Notes under the pieces: generated by a model | Seen by the model: only the letters and a program-made list of their open reading frames with translations | Databases searched by the model: none | What the model was told of the DNA's origin: nothing | Assembly (NCBI GenBank): GCA_009926815.1 | Contig: RFOC01000065.1 | Location: 1-9,619 of the forward strand | DNA length: 9,619 bases | Source: Planctomycetota bacterium | Lineage (GTDB): Bacteria > Planctomycetota > Phycisphaerae > Phycisphaerales > SM1A02 | Reading direction: 5' to 3' | In this document: positions 1 through 7,238 of the stretch, in pieces | Numbering within the stretch: the stretch's first letter is position 1 | Layout of the letters: every line of letters starts with the position of its first letter | Position numbers and translations under genes: made by a program

Positions 1-551
1 TGCACCGTGTCGCCGTCCACGTACTCCATGACGAAGTAGTGATGCTCCCCGGCCTGGCCCACGTCGAGCGCGCCGACGATGTGCTGGTCGTTCAGCTTGG
101 CGGCCGCGCGGCCTTCCTTGTAGAAGCGCTCGATGAACTTGGGATCGCTGCTGAACTTGCGGGGCAGGATCTTGATGGCCACCATGCGGTCGAGCGAGAT
201 CTGCTTGGCCAGGAACACCGTGGCCATGGCGCCTGCGCCGAGCTTGCGGATCATCTGGTAGCCGGGGATCGCGCCCTGACCCTTGTCGGCCTCGAGTTCC
301 TTCTGGAGTCGGGCCAGCTGGCGGCGGGTCACCACCTCCTTCTGGACCAGGACATCCGTCAGCCTGGTGCCCGGGGGCAGTCGCTGCTGGATCTCGCGGC
401 ACTTCTCCACCTCGTCCCGGGTGGCCCAGCCGCGGTCCACCACCGCGCGACCCATGATGGTGTCGCCGCCGGAGCGGCCCGCGGCGCTGTCGCCGGGGTT
501 GCCACCGGAGGGACGCTGGTTGCCGGATTGGGATGCGCTGGGGTCGGGCAC
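1..551 (-). CDS. Serine/threonine protein kinase, N-terminal part (runs off the left edge)
   Basis: The reverse strand encodes the N-lobe of a Hanks-type protein kinase, which transfers ATP phosphate to Ser/Thr. Numbering from a GTG at 551: residues 1-32 are Gly/Ser/Pro-rich linker, 34-90 are helical with two similar half-repeats (near 37-55 and 67-85), and the kinase domain starts near 97. Visible are the glycine loop LGAGAMATVF (104-113, third Gly replaced by Ala), the VAIK lysine K127, a candidate alpha-C glutamate E146 and the hinge MEYVDG (175-180). The catalytic loop lies outside the window. The frame is also open to an ATG at 602. I prefer GTG 551 because the extra 17 codons include rare ones (ATA, TGT) and overlap the likely -10 box; ATG 455 is a third option. 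It is divergent from the LPS gene run. The kinase call is firm; target and start are not. Confidence 0.9.
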   Translation of the reverse strand, partial: MPDPSASQSGNQRPSGGNPGDSAAGRSGGDTIMGRAVVDRGWATRDEVEKCREIQQRLPPGTRLTDVLVQKEVVTRRQLARLQKELEADKGQGAIPGYQMIRKLGAGAMATVFLAKQISLDRMVAIKILPRKFSSDPKFIERFYKEGRAAAKLNDQHIVGALDVGQAGEHHYFVMEYVDGDTV

Positions 552-582
552 GGGCTCGATTCCGCGAGGCGGGGGGAAAGGG

Positions 583-592
583 ACTATACAGT
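583..592. promoter_or_regulatory. Overlapping divergent -10 elements between the kinase and LPS genes
   Basis: The ten bases ACTATACAGT hold TATAGT on the - strand (588 to 583) and TACAGT on the + strand (587-592). Each fits a sigma-70 -10 box. The + element lies 8 bases before ATG 601; the - element lies 31 bases before GTG 551. It is an AT-rich island in GC-rich sequence. No convincing -35 box was found on either side, so this is a prediction from the -10 alone. Confidence 0.45.
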
Positions 593-600
593 TGATTCGC

Positions 601-1625
601 ATGGGAGCCCCTCCCGGCCGCATCCTTCTGGTGAAACCCAGTGCCCTGGGTGACGTGCTTCGCAGCATGCCGGTGGCCGCCAGCCTGAGGGCCGCCTACC
701 CCGACGCCGAGATCGACTGGCTGGTCCAGGACGATTTCGCCGATGCGGTCCGGGCCATGAAATCGATCTGGAATTGCGCGAAAAGCACCCCGATGTACCG
801 CGCCGCGCCGTGCTGGCCGATGTGCGCCGTTTCATGGGCCAGCTTCGTGGAGCGGGATACGGATTGGCGGTCGACCTGCAGGGACTCTTCCGCAGCGGGT
901 TCTTCCTTCGCGGTTCCGGCGCCGCTCGGCGCCTGGGATGGTCGGATGCACGCGAGTTCGCGTGGCTGGGTGCAAGCGAGCGTCACGCCCGCCGAGGGGG
1001 ACCGGATGCGACGGAGATCATGCTCGCGCTGCTGGAGGATGCCGGCATCCCGCCGGTGCGTGACGCCCGGGTGCACGTTCCACCGCCCGCGGTGGAGTCG
1101 TGGCGCCGCCGCGCCAGTCGCCAGGGACTCGCCGAGGGCTTCATCCTGCTGGCGCCCACCAGCCGATGGGCCGCCAAGCGATGGCCGGCGAACCGCTGGC
1201 GCGAACTGGCCGCGGCGCTCCTGGCGGATGGACATCGCGTGGCCCTGGTGGGAGCGCCGAGCGAACGGGCCCAGGTGGCCGCCGCCATGCCGCAGGGCTC
1301 GGTGGTGAACCTCTGTGGCGAGTTGACGCTGGCGGAGTGGCTTGCGGCGATCGCCGACGCGCGGGCGGTGGTGGCCAACGATTCCGCTGCGGTCCACGCG
1401 GCGGCAGGCCTGGGGCGTCCGCTCGTGGGTCTCTACGCGACCACCGATCCGGCCGCCGTGGGGCCCTACGGCCGTCCGGAGAGCGTGGAAGCTGCGCCGG
1501 GTCCGCCGCCGAGGGATCCCCACGCGTATCGCGATGACCGGATGCAGTCGCGCATGCATGCCATCGGCGTGGATGCGGTGCGCACGCGCCTGCAGGCGGA
1601 GCTGGATCGGGGGCCGCGATGGTGA
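601..1625 (+). pseudogene. GT9-family (WaaC/WaaF-like) LPS heptosyltransferase, frameshifted
   Basis: The product would transfer heptose from an ADP-heptose donor to the inner core of lipopolysaccharide at the cytoplasmic face of the inner membrane. The N-terminal part is in the frame of ATG 601 (RILLVKPSALGDVL, then DFADAVRA), the glycosyltransferase 9 nucleotide-sugar fold start. After about position 753 that frame loses all family resemblance, and the family sequence continues in the -1 frame: DLQGLFRSG, TSRWAAKRWP, then VVANDSAAVHAAAGLGRP and YATTDPAAVGPYG, the C-terminal donor-binding region. The second frame is closed by a TGA near 653, so the break lies between about 655 and 773. Joined, the product would be about 341 residues, normal for the family. 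No good slippery heptamer is visible. It may be a real mutation or a sequencing/assembly error. It overlaps maf by 7 bases. Whether it is heptosyltransferase I or II cannot be decided. Confidence 0.85.
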
Positions 1626-2206
1626 GCGGTCCGCGGATCGTGCTGGCGAGCCGTTCGCCACGACGGATGGAGATCCTTCGACGCGAGGGCGTGGCGTTCG
1701 AGAGCATCGAGTCGCCGGCGGACGATCCCTCCCATCCACCCCAGGGCGATCCCGCCGAGGTGTCGGGCGAGCTGGCGCGGGTCAAGGTCCGCAGCGTGCA
1801 CCAGGCCCATGCCCAGCGCGTGGCCGGGGCGATCGTGATCGGAGCGGACACGATCTGCGCCATGGATGGTCGCTCGATCGGCAAGCCGGAGACCCGGGAG
1901 CAGGCGAGCGAGATGCTGCAGGCCATGGCGGGGCGAGCCCATGACGTCGTCACGTCGGTGGTGGTGAGTCATCGGGGGCGCGAGCGCACCGCGACCGACG
2001 TGGCTCGGGTCACGCTTCCGCCGCTGGAGGCCATGGCGCTGTCGGACTATCTGGACTCCGATGCCTGGCGTGGCAAGGCGGGGGCCTACGACATCGAGGA
2101 GCGGCGGCGGAGTGGCTGGTCCATCGCGTGCGTGGGTGATCCCGACACCGTGAGCGGTCTGCCGTGGCGCGTGGTGAAGCGCCTTCTGGACGAGGTCGCG
2201 TGCTGA
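1619..2206 (+). CDS. maf: Maf-family nucleotide pyrophosphatase
   Basis: Maf proteins hydrolyse nucleoside triphosphates, often dTTP/UTP or modified nucleotides, to the monophosphate and pyrophosphate in the cytoplasm; some affect septum formation. The 195 residues match the usual length. The diagnostic N-terminal LASRSPRRMEILRREG (residues 9-24), the central GADTI motif followed by IGKPET, and the C-terminal WRGKAGAYDIEE and SGLPW are all present. The SPRR form resembles the dTTP/UTP (YhdE) subgroup more than YceF, but substrate is inferred. ATG 1619 overlaps the end of the heptosyltransferase by 7 bases and has no clear Shine-Dalgarno, so translation is probably coupled. Its 3' end overlaps lpxK by 7 bases. 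A housekeeping pyrophosphatase inside an LPS gene run probably reflects co-transcription rather than an LPS role. Confidence 0.95.
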   Translation: MVSGPRIVLASRSPRRMEILRREGVAFESIESPADDPSHPPQGDPAEVSGELARVKVRSVHQAHAQRVAGAIVIGADTICAMDGRSIGKPETREQASEMLQAMAGRAHDVVTSVVVSHRGRERTATDVARVTLPPLEAMALSDYLDSDAWRGKAGAYDIEERRRSGWSIACVGDPDTVSGLPWRVVKRLLDEVAC

Positions 2207-3231
2207 GCGGTCCACTCCATCCCGCGTGGACGCCGCTGGCGATGCCGGCATCGTGGGCCTACGGCGCTGCGGTGCGCCTTCGCAACGCGTGGCTGGATCG
2301 CCGTGAACCCTGGCGAGCGCCCTGCCCGGTGATCTCGGTTGGCAACATCACCGCGGGCGGCACCGGCAAGTCGCCCATGGTGCGGTGGATCTGCGAAGCC
2401 CTGATCGCCTCGGGGATCCGTCCGGCCGTGGCCATGCGCGGCTACCGAGGCGCGGCGGATTCGGACGAGGTCCGCGAGCACCTGGAAACCATGCCGGGCG
2501 TGCCGGTCTGGGTGGGTTCGGACCGCCGCGCCGCGATCGAGCGTGGGTGGGCCTCGGGTGCGGACGTGCAGGCGATCGTGCTCGATGACGCGTTCCAGCA
2601 TCGGCGCGTGGCCCGCGACCTGGATCTGGTCCTCATCGACGCGACGCGCCCCGGCGTCGATGGCTGGCTTCTGCCCATGGGCTGGCTCCGCGAGCCGACG
2701 AGCGGTCTGCGGCGAGCCTCGGCGACGGTGCTGACGCGGGCCGGCGAGGCGGACGCCATGGTCGAGGCGGCGGTGGCGCGGTGGCATGGACGACCGCCCC
2801 TGGCGCGATGCTCGCATGCGTGGCTGGGTCTCGCCCGCATCGAGCGCGGGGTCGCCTGCGAGTCGGCCCTGGTCTCGCTTCGTGATCTTCCAGTGGCGGT
2901 GTGGGCCGGTGTCGGTCACCCGCAGGCGGTCGTGGCCGAAGTCCTTCGACACGGGGCGCTGGTGCGGGACGTGCCCGCGATGCGGGATCATCAGTCGTTC
3001 GATGCCGGTCGGGTGGCCCAGTGGGTGGCGAGCGCGCGTTCGGCGGGCGCACAGGCCGTGCTGTGCACCGCCAAGGACTGGACCAAGCTCCGGCATCTTG
3101 AGGTGCCGCTGCCCGTCCTGGTGCCGCGCCTGGGCCTGCGGTTCGAGTCGGGAGAGGCGGCGCTTCGAGCGTCGATCCTGGCCACGATTCGGGGCTGGAA
3201 GCCTGGCGGAGCCGATACACTGGCCTCGTGA
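2200..3231 (+). CDS. lpxK: Tetraacyldisaccharide 4'-kinase LpxK
   Basis: LpxK phosphorylates the 4' position of the tetraacyl-disaccharide 1-phosphate to form lipid IVA, a late step of the Raetz lipid A pathway at the inner membrane. Numbered from GTG 2200 (343 residues, normal length), the family P-loop VGNITAGGTGKSP is at 47-59, RGYRG at 80-84, SDE at 88-90 (aligned by me with the family GDE catalytic aspartate region), and LDDAFQHRR at 128-136 with the acidic pair expected to hold Mg2+. The N-terminal segment at about 16-35 is the place of the membrane-associating helix. GTG 2200 overlaps maf by 7 bases; an in-frame GTG at 2164 would add 12 residues inside maf and is less likely. Its TGA (3229-3231) overlaps the hldE start. 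Its presence supports a lipid A-containing outer membrane. Confidence 0.93.
   Translation: MLSGPLHPAWTPLAMPASWAYGAAVRLRNAWLDRREPWRAPCPVISVGNITAGGTGKSPMVRWICEALIASGIRPAVAMRGYRGAADSDEVREHLETMPGVPVWVGSDRRAAIERGWASGADVQAIVLDDAFQHRRVARDLDLVLIDATRPGVDGWLLPMGWLREPTSGLRRASATVLTRAGEADAMVEAAVARWHGRPPLARCSHAWLGLARIERGVACESALVSLRDLPVAVWAGVGHPQAVVAEVLRHGALVRDVPAMRDHQSFDAGRVAQWVASARSAGAQAVLCTAKDWTKLRHLEVPLPVLVPRLGLRFESGEAALRASILATIRGWKPGGADTLAS
3216..3221 (+). promoter_or_regulatory. Possible -10 element for a leaderless hldE transcript
   Basis: TACACT lies inside the last codons of lpxK, 6 bases before the GTG start of hldE, which has no Shine-Dalgarno. With usual spacing, transcription would start at or next to the GTG. 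No -35 box is evident. It is listed because four other starts in the window show the same arrangement. Confidence 0.3.
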
Positions 3232-4754
3232 GCGTGCATGCCGAGAGCCTGATCCCGCTGCTGGCGGCGTGGAAGACCTTCGAGGTCCTGGTGGTGGGGG
3301 ATTTCATGCTCGACCAGGCCCAGCACGGCTCCGCGGACCGACTGAGCCCGGACGCGCCAGTGCCCGTGCTGCTGAGCCGCGGTGCCCGGGATCTGCAGGA
3401 GACCGCCGGTGGATCGAGCAACGTGGCCCTGTGCGCGGCCGCGCTGGGTGGCCGGGTCCGATGCTTCGGCGTGACGGGCGACGATGCCGACGGTGCCACG
3501 CTTCGGCGGCTGCTGGCCGAGGGAGGATGCGACGGTGAGGGCCTGATCCGTGACGCATCGCGGCCCACCACCGTGAAGCGGAGCATCGTGGGCCTGGCCC
3601 AGCATCGGCATCCGCAGAAGATGTTCCGCGTGGACATCGAGAGCCGGGATCCGATCGATGCCTCGATCGAGGCCCGACTGCTGCAGCTGATCGAGCGAGC
3701 GGCCGGCTCATGCAGCGTGATCTGCCTGGAGGACTACAACAAGGGCGTCTGCACGCCTTCGCTCTGCCAGGGCGTGATCGAGATCGGACGCAGGCTGGGG
3801 AAGCCCGTGCTGGTCGATCCGGCCGCCATCGCCGACTACGGTCGCTACGCGGGGGCGACGGCGATCACGCCCAACCGCACCGAGGCCGCGCTGGCCAGCG
3901 GTCGCAGGACGCTTCCCGAGTTCGAGTCGGCCGAGCTGCGAGATCTGGCACGCTCGCTGCGCGAGCGATTCCGCTTCGAGGCGGTCGTGCTCACGCTGGA
4001 CAAGCATGGCGCCTTCCTGGATCGGGCGGGGAAGGACCCCGTGCACGTGCCCACCGTGGCGCGCCGGGTCTACGACGTGACGGGAGCGGGCGACATGGTG
4101 CTGGCCGCACTGGCGGCGGCCCTGGCCAATGGGTTCCCCTGGCCCGAGGCCGTGGCCTTCGCCAACGTGGCCGCGGGTCTGGAGGTGGAGGTGTTCGGGG
4201 CGGTGCCCATCCCCTTCGCGCAGGTGCGCCGACAGGCGCTGGCGCAGGCCGGGCACATGGTGGGCAAGATCCGCGGTCGCGCGGCCATGCAGGTCGAGCT
4301 GGAGGCGCGGCGGGCGCTGGGGCAGCGCATCGTGCTCACGAACGGCTGCTTCGACATCCTGCATGCCGGACATGTGGCGTACCTCCGCGAGGCCCGCGAG
4401 CTGGGTGACGTGCTGGTGGTGGCCCTGAACACCGACGACTCCGTCCGCTCGCTCAAGGGGCCCGACCGTCCGGTCTTCCCGCTGGAGCAGCGCATGGAGG
4501 TGCTGGCCGCCCTGGAGTGCGTGGACCTGGTGACCTGGTTCGAGGAAAGCACGGCCCATGAGGTGATCCGGTCCGTGCGACCGTCCATCTATGCCAAGGG
4601 TGGCGACTACCGGCGGCCCGAGGCGGTCGCCGAGCACGCGCTCCTGCAGGAACTCGGCGTGGAACTGCGGCTCCTGGACCATGTCGCCGGGGTCAGCACC
4701 ACCTCCGTCATCCACCGCGTGCGCGGGAGCGAGGCGGGGACGATCCGTGGATGA
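3228..4754 (+). CDS. hldE: Bifunctional heptose-7-phosphate kinase / heptose-1-phosphate adenylyltransferase HldE
   Basis: The protein catalyses two cytoplasmic steps to ADP-heptose: phosphorylation of D-glycero-beta-D-manno-heptose 7-phosphate at C1 and, after GmhB removes the 7-phosphate, adenylylation. The N-terminal PfkB/ribokinase domain (about 15-340) has LVVGDFMLDQ near 21, the substrate motif GGSSN (61-65) and VTGAGDM (near 283-289), whose Asp is the catalytic base. A linker leads to the nucleotidyltransferase domain (about 365-508) with TNGCFDILHAGH and its HxGH motif (near 378-381), YAKGGDY and the terminal STTSVI. At 508 residues it is slightly longer than the Escherichia coli protein (477). 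The GTG at 3228 shares a GTGA overlap with lpxK; GTG 3234 is a possible alternative. GmhA, GmhB and HldD are not in the window. It should supply donor for the heptosyltransferase at 601-1625. Confidence 0.95.
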   Translation: MSVHAESLIPLLAAWKTFEVLVVGDFMLDQAQHGSADRLSPDAPVPVLLSRGARDLQETAGGSSNVALCAAALGGRVRCFGVTGDDADGATLRRLLAEGGCDGEGLIRDASRPTTVKRSIVGLAQHRHPQKMFRVDIESRDPIDASIEARLLQLIERAAGSCSVICLEDYNKGVCTPSLCQGVIEIGRRLGKPVLVDPAAIADYGRYAGATAITPNRTEAALASGRRTLPEFESAELRDLARSLRERFRFEAVVLTLDKHGAFLDRAGKDPVHVPTVARRVYDVTGAGDMVLAALAAALANGFPWPEAVAFANVAAGLEVEVFGAVPIPFAQVRRQALAQAGHMVGKIRGRAAMQVELEARRALGQRIVLTNGCFDILHAGHVAYLREARELGDVLVVALNTDDSVRSLKGPDRPVFPLEQRMEVLAALECVDLVTWFEESTAHEVIRSVRPSIYAKGGDYRRPEAVAEHALLQELGVELRLLDHVAGVSTTSVIHRVRGSEAGTIRG

Positions 4755-4763
4755 AACGGGCAC

Positions 4764-4793
4764 TTGACTCGTGACACGCCCGGGCTCCATACT
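4764..4793 (+). promoter_or_regulatory. Sigma-70-type promoter of the HU-dnaB genes
   Basis: TTGACT (4764-4769, five of six matches to TTGACA) is followed after 18 bases by CATACT (4788-4793, four of six matches to TATAAT). Transcription would begin near 4800, giving a leader of about 50 bases to the HU start. It is the only place in the window where I see a good -35 and a -10 together, which fits the strong expression usual for HU. Confidence 0.6.
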
Positions 4794-4810
4794 GCCTGAA
4801 GCGGACGGCA

Positions 4811-4834
4811 CTTGCGCCGGACGCGTTCCGCAAG
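4811..4834. repeat. Inverted repeat in the HU leader (possible hairpin or operator)
   Basis: The arms CTTGCG (4811-4816) and CGCAAG (4829-4834) are perfect complements around a 12-base loop, just downstream of the predicted transcription start and 6 bases before the GGAG ribosome site. A competing pairing exists between GCGGA (4801-4805) and TCCGC (4827-4831). There is no following U-run, so it is not a terminator. It could be an mRNA structure affecting translation or a protein binding site; neither is shown. Confidence 0.4.
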
Positions 4835-4840
4835 CAACCT

Positions 4841-4848
4841 GGAGAGAG
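4841..4848 (+). promoter_or_regulatory. Shine-Dalgarno site deciding the HU start
   Basis: GGAGAGAG precedes two tandem ATG codons at 4849 and 4852. GGAG (4841-4844) is 7 bases from 4852 and only 4 from 4849, so 4852 is preferred. The start at 4849 would add one methionine. Confidence 0.6.
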
Positions 4849-4851
4849 ATG

Positions 4852-5166
4852 ATGGCCACCATCACCAAGAAGGAACTCGTCGAGCGCATCGCCCAGCAGA
4901 CCGGACTGCAGCGGAACGACGTGAAGACGGTGGTGCAGGCCTTCCTCGACGGCGTGGTCGCGGAACTGGATCAGGGCAACCGTCTCGAGTTCCGCGATTT
5001 CGGCGTGTTCGAGGTGCGTCACCGCGCCGCCCGCGCCGCGCAGAATCCCAAGACGCTCGTGCCCGTGCAGGTGCCCGCCAAGCGCACCGTGCGCTTCAAG
5101 CCCGGCCGACTGATGCGAGAGCATGGCGAAGTGGCCACCGCCGGCGCCGCCCTCGCCAGCCGCTGA
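4852..5166 (+). CDS. hup: HU-family DNA-binding protein
   Basis: This is a small histone-like protein that binds and bends DNA as a dimer and shapes the nucleoid. The 104 residues begin MATITKKELVERIA, the dimerising helical part of HU/IHF. The DNA-binding arm follows: FRDFGVFEVR (47-56) then RAARAAQNPKT (58-68), with the intercalating proline at 65. The FKPGRLMRE end (82-90) is typical. It is slightly longer than the usual 90 residues because of a short Ala-rich tail. HU versus IHF subunit cannot be separated with certainty, but NPKT and the lack of IHF-specific features favour HU. It has its own promoter and ribosome site, and dnaB starts 12 bases after its stop, so the two are probably co-transcribed. 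Confidence 0.95.
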   Translation: MATITKKELVERIAQQTGLQRNDVKTVVQAFLDGVVAELDQGNRLEFRDFGVFEVRHRAARAAQNPKTLVPVQVPAKRTVRFKPGRLMREHGEVATAGAALASR

Positions 5167-5178
5167 TCGATCCTCATC

Positions 5179-6651
5179 ATGGATGCCCCCAGGTCCAAGG
5201 GCCGTTCCGCTCCCGGTGAGCGGGCCGACCTCCGAGACGTGCGCCGCCTGCTCGACGCGACGCCGCCGCACGCGCTCGAGGCCGAGATGAGCCTGCTCGG
5301 GGCCATGCTCATCGATCCGCGCGTGGTGGGGGACGTGATCCAGATCGTGCCCACGGGCGCCGACTTCCATCGACCCGCCCACGGCGCCATCTACGACGCC
5401 ATGGTGCAGATCTGGGATCGCACCGCCACGCTCGACGTGGTCCAGCTCAACCAGCTGCTGACCGATCGGGGCGTTCTGGAGGACGTGGGCGGCACCGCGT
5501 ACCTGGTCGAGCTGGCCGAGAGTTCGCCGACCGCGGCGCATGCCCAGGAACATGCTCGGCTGGTCCGCGACAAGTCCACGCTGCGCGAGCTCATGCGCGC
5601 GGCGGGCGAGATCCTGGCCGACGCCCAGGGGACCGCGCACGAGCCGCAGCAGGTGCTCGAGTCGGCGGAGCAGCGCATCTTCGCCATCGCCCAGCGTCGC
5701 GATGGCGCGCGTTTCAGCAGCCTGCAGGAACTGCTCGATCAGACGATCAAGATCATCGAGGACAGCGAGGGCAAGCCGTTCACGGGCCTGCCCGCGGGCT
5801 TCGCCGAATTCGACGAGATGACCAGCGGCCTGCAGAAGGGGGAGATGCTCATCCTGGCGGCCCGTCCCAGCATGGGCAAGACCGCCCTGGCCCTGAACAT
5901 GATGGAGAACGTGGCCGCGGCGGGGCACCCGGTGGCCATGTTCAGCCTGGAAATGGGCCGCCAGCAGCTGGTGCAGCGCATGCTCTGCGCCAAGGGCGGC
6001 ATCGACGGCCAGCGGCTGCGCCGCAACATGCTCCGCAAGGAGGACTACCGGGCGCTGCTGGGGGCGTGCGAGAGCCTGCAGCAGTGCCAGGTGTGGATCG
6101 ACGACACCCCGGGCCTGACCCTGCTCAGCATGCGCAGCAAGGCCCGTCGGCTGAAGGAGCAGCACGGCGTCGGGGCCATCTTCATCGACTACCTGCAGCT
6201 CATGTCCAGCGGCGGCCGCGTGGAGAGCCGACAGATGGAGGTGAGCGAGATCAGCCGCGGCATCAAGGCCATGGCCCGCGAGCTCGAGGTGCCGGTGATC
6301 TGCCTGAGCCAGCTCAATCGTGCCGCCGAGCAGCGCGAGGGCCACAAGCCTCGCATGAGCGACCTGCGCGAGTCCGGCAGCATCGAGCAGGACGCCGACG
6401 TGGTGCTCATGCTGCACCGCGAGGAGTACTACCACCAGGGCGATGACGACTGGCTGGAGGCCAATCCCGACAAGCGAGGCCTGGCCGAGCTGATCGTGGC
6501 CAAGCAGCGCAACGGCCCCACCGGCGTGGTCCGCCTGACCTGGGATGGCCGGCTGACCCGGTTCCGGGATTTCACCGACGCGGTCCCGCCCGGGGGCTTC
6601 GAGGCCCCGTCGCGCCCGCGCGCAGCGCCGATCGACGATCTCCCCATCTGA
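5179..6651 (+). CDS. dnaB: Replicative DNA helicase DnaB
   Basis: DnaB is the hexameric 5'-3' helicase that unwinds DNA at the replication fork using ATP. The 490 residues have the usual order: an N-terminal domain beginning PPHALEAEMSLLGAML (29-44), which contacts primase, a linker helix (about 180-200), and a RecA-fold C-terminal domain. Walker A is ARPSMGKTAL (228-237), SLEM follows at 256-259, Walker B is IFIDYLQLM (334-342), and SDLRESGSIEQDAD (394-407) is the conserved C-terminal block with the arginine region. No intein interrupts the P-loop or Walker B, a common insertion point. ATG 5179 has no clear Shine-Dalgarno, consistent with coupling to HU 12 bases upstream. The C-terminal tail is Pro/Arg-rich. 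The large antisense frame over this gene is a shadow. Confidence 0.97.
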   Translation: MDAPRSKGRSAPGERADLRDVRRLLDATPPHALEAEMSLLGAMLIDPRVVGDVIQIVPTGADFHRPAHGAIYDAMVQIWDRTATLDVVQLNQLLTDRGVLEDVGGTAYLVELAESSPTAAHAQEHARLVRDKSTLRELMRAAGEILADAQGTAHEPQQVLESAEQRIFAIAQRRDGARFSSLQELLDQTIKIIEDSEGKPFTGLPAGFAEFDEMTSGLQKGEMLILAARPSMGKTALALNMMENVAAAGHPVAMFSLEMGRQQLVQRMLCAKGGIDGQRLRRNMLRKEDYRALLGACESLQQCQVWIDDTPGLTLLSMRSKARRLKEQHGVGAIFIDYLQLMSSGGRVESRQMEVSEISRGIKAMARELEVPVICLSQLNRAAEQREGHKPRMSDLRESGSIEQDADVVLMLHREEYYHQGDDDWLEANPDKRGLAELIVAKQRNGPTGVVRLTWDGRLTRFRDFTDAVPPGGFEAPSRPRAAPIDDLPI

Positions 6652-6662
6652 GAGCGTGCCTG

Positions 6663-6668
6663 TAGATT
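6663..6668 (+). promoter_or_regulatory. Possible -10 element for the sigma factor gene
   Basis: TAGATT lies in the 26-base gap after dnaB, 9 bases before the ATG at 6678, which has no Shine-Dalgarno. It could give a leaderless or near-leaderless transcript. No matching -35 box is seen and no ECF-type promoter motif was recognised. Confidence 0.3.
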
Positions 6669-6677
6669 GGCGCGGCG

Positions 6678-7238
6678 ATGACGCAGCCCGACGACACGGC
6701 GCCGCTGCTCGCCCTCGCCGCCGCGGGCGATGCGGCGGCCTGGCGCGTGGTGGTGGAGCGGTTCGGCCCGCGCGTCTTCGCGTTCCTTCGAAGCCACACG
6801 CACGACCCGGAACTTGCCGAGGAGATCACCCAGAGCGTCTTCTGCACCGTGGCCCGCAAGCTGGCGGACTACGTGGAACAGGGGCGTTTCGAGAGCTGGC
6901 TGTTCCGGATCGCCCTGAACAGGCTTCGCGACGAGATGCGTCGGCGGAAACGGCACGCCCGGCCGATGGACGCCGAGGTGCTGGGGGACGTGGGGCCCGC
7001 CGCCCGGGCCGAGGAACGGGCCTCCGAGGAGGAGATGGCCGCCCTGCGTGACGCCATGCAGCAACTCTCCGGGCCGGACCGGCTGGTCATCGACCTCCGC
7101 CACCAGGGCGGAATGGGCTTCCAGCAGATGGCTGACCTGCTCCAGGAGCCCCTGGGAACCCTGCTGGCGCGTCATCATCGGGCCCTGCGCAAGCTGAAGG
7201 CACTCATCCAGCGAAGGCTGGGGGAGGAGACCCCGTGA
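6678..7238 (+). CDS. ECF-type RNA polymerase sigma factor
   Basis: A small extracytoplasmic-function sigma factor directs RNA polymerase to a limited promoter set. The 186 residues contain only regions 2 and 4. Region 2 (about 20-92) includes AFLRSHTHDPELAEEITQ and FESWLFRIALNRLRDEMRRR, the -10-recognising and core-binding helices. A charged linker rich in Ala and Glu (about 93-120) leads to region 4 (about 122-182), with RLVIDLRHQGGMGFQQMADL and the helix-turn-helix EPLGTLLARHHRALRKLK. The length is normal. ATG 6678 follows dnaB by 26 bases. A probable membrane regulator and an exported protein follow, an arrangement expected of sigma/anti-sigma pairs. The ECF subgroup and regulon cannot be assigned from sequence alone. 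Confidence 0.92.
   Translation: MTQPDDTAPLLALAAAGDAAAWRVVVERFGPRVFAFLRSHTHDPELAEEITQSVFCTVARKLADYVEQGRFESWLFRIALNRLRDEMRRRKRHARPMDAEVLGDVGPAARAEERASEEEMAALRDAMQQLSGPDRLVIDLRHQGGMGFQQMADLLQEPLGTLLARHHRALRKLKALIQRRLGEETP

Noticed and set aside
39..653. Open frame on the + strand over the kinase gene
   Set aside because: It is antisense to the clear kinase N-lobe on the - strand and resembles no known family.
745..790. Programmed -1 frameshift in the heptosyltransferase
   Set aside because: No X XXY YYZ heptamer is in the correct phase; the nearest A-run (GCG AAA AGC near 778) is a poor match, and the family is not known to me to use recoding.
5850..6220. Intein or insertion within dnaB
   Set aside because: Walker A and Walker B are contiguous with normal spacing and total length is normal at 490 residues.
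4708..6435. Long open frame on the - strand (575 codons) opposite hup and dnaB
   Set aside because: It is a mirror of codon bias in the + strand genes: Ala/His/Leu-rich, no recognisable domain, and fully covered by two well-identified genes.
7221..7234. GGGG-loop-CCCC as a terminator after the sigma gene
   Set aside because: The stem is only four pairs, no T-run follows, and co-oriented genes continue downstream.
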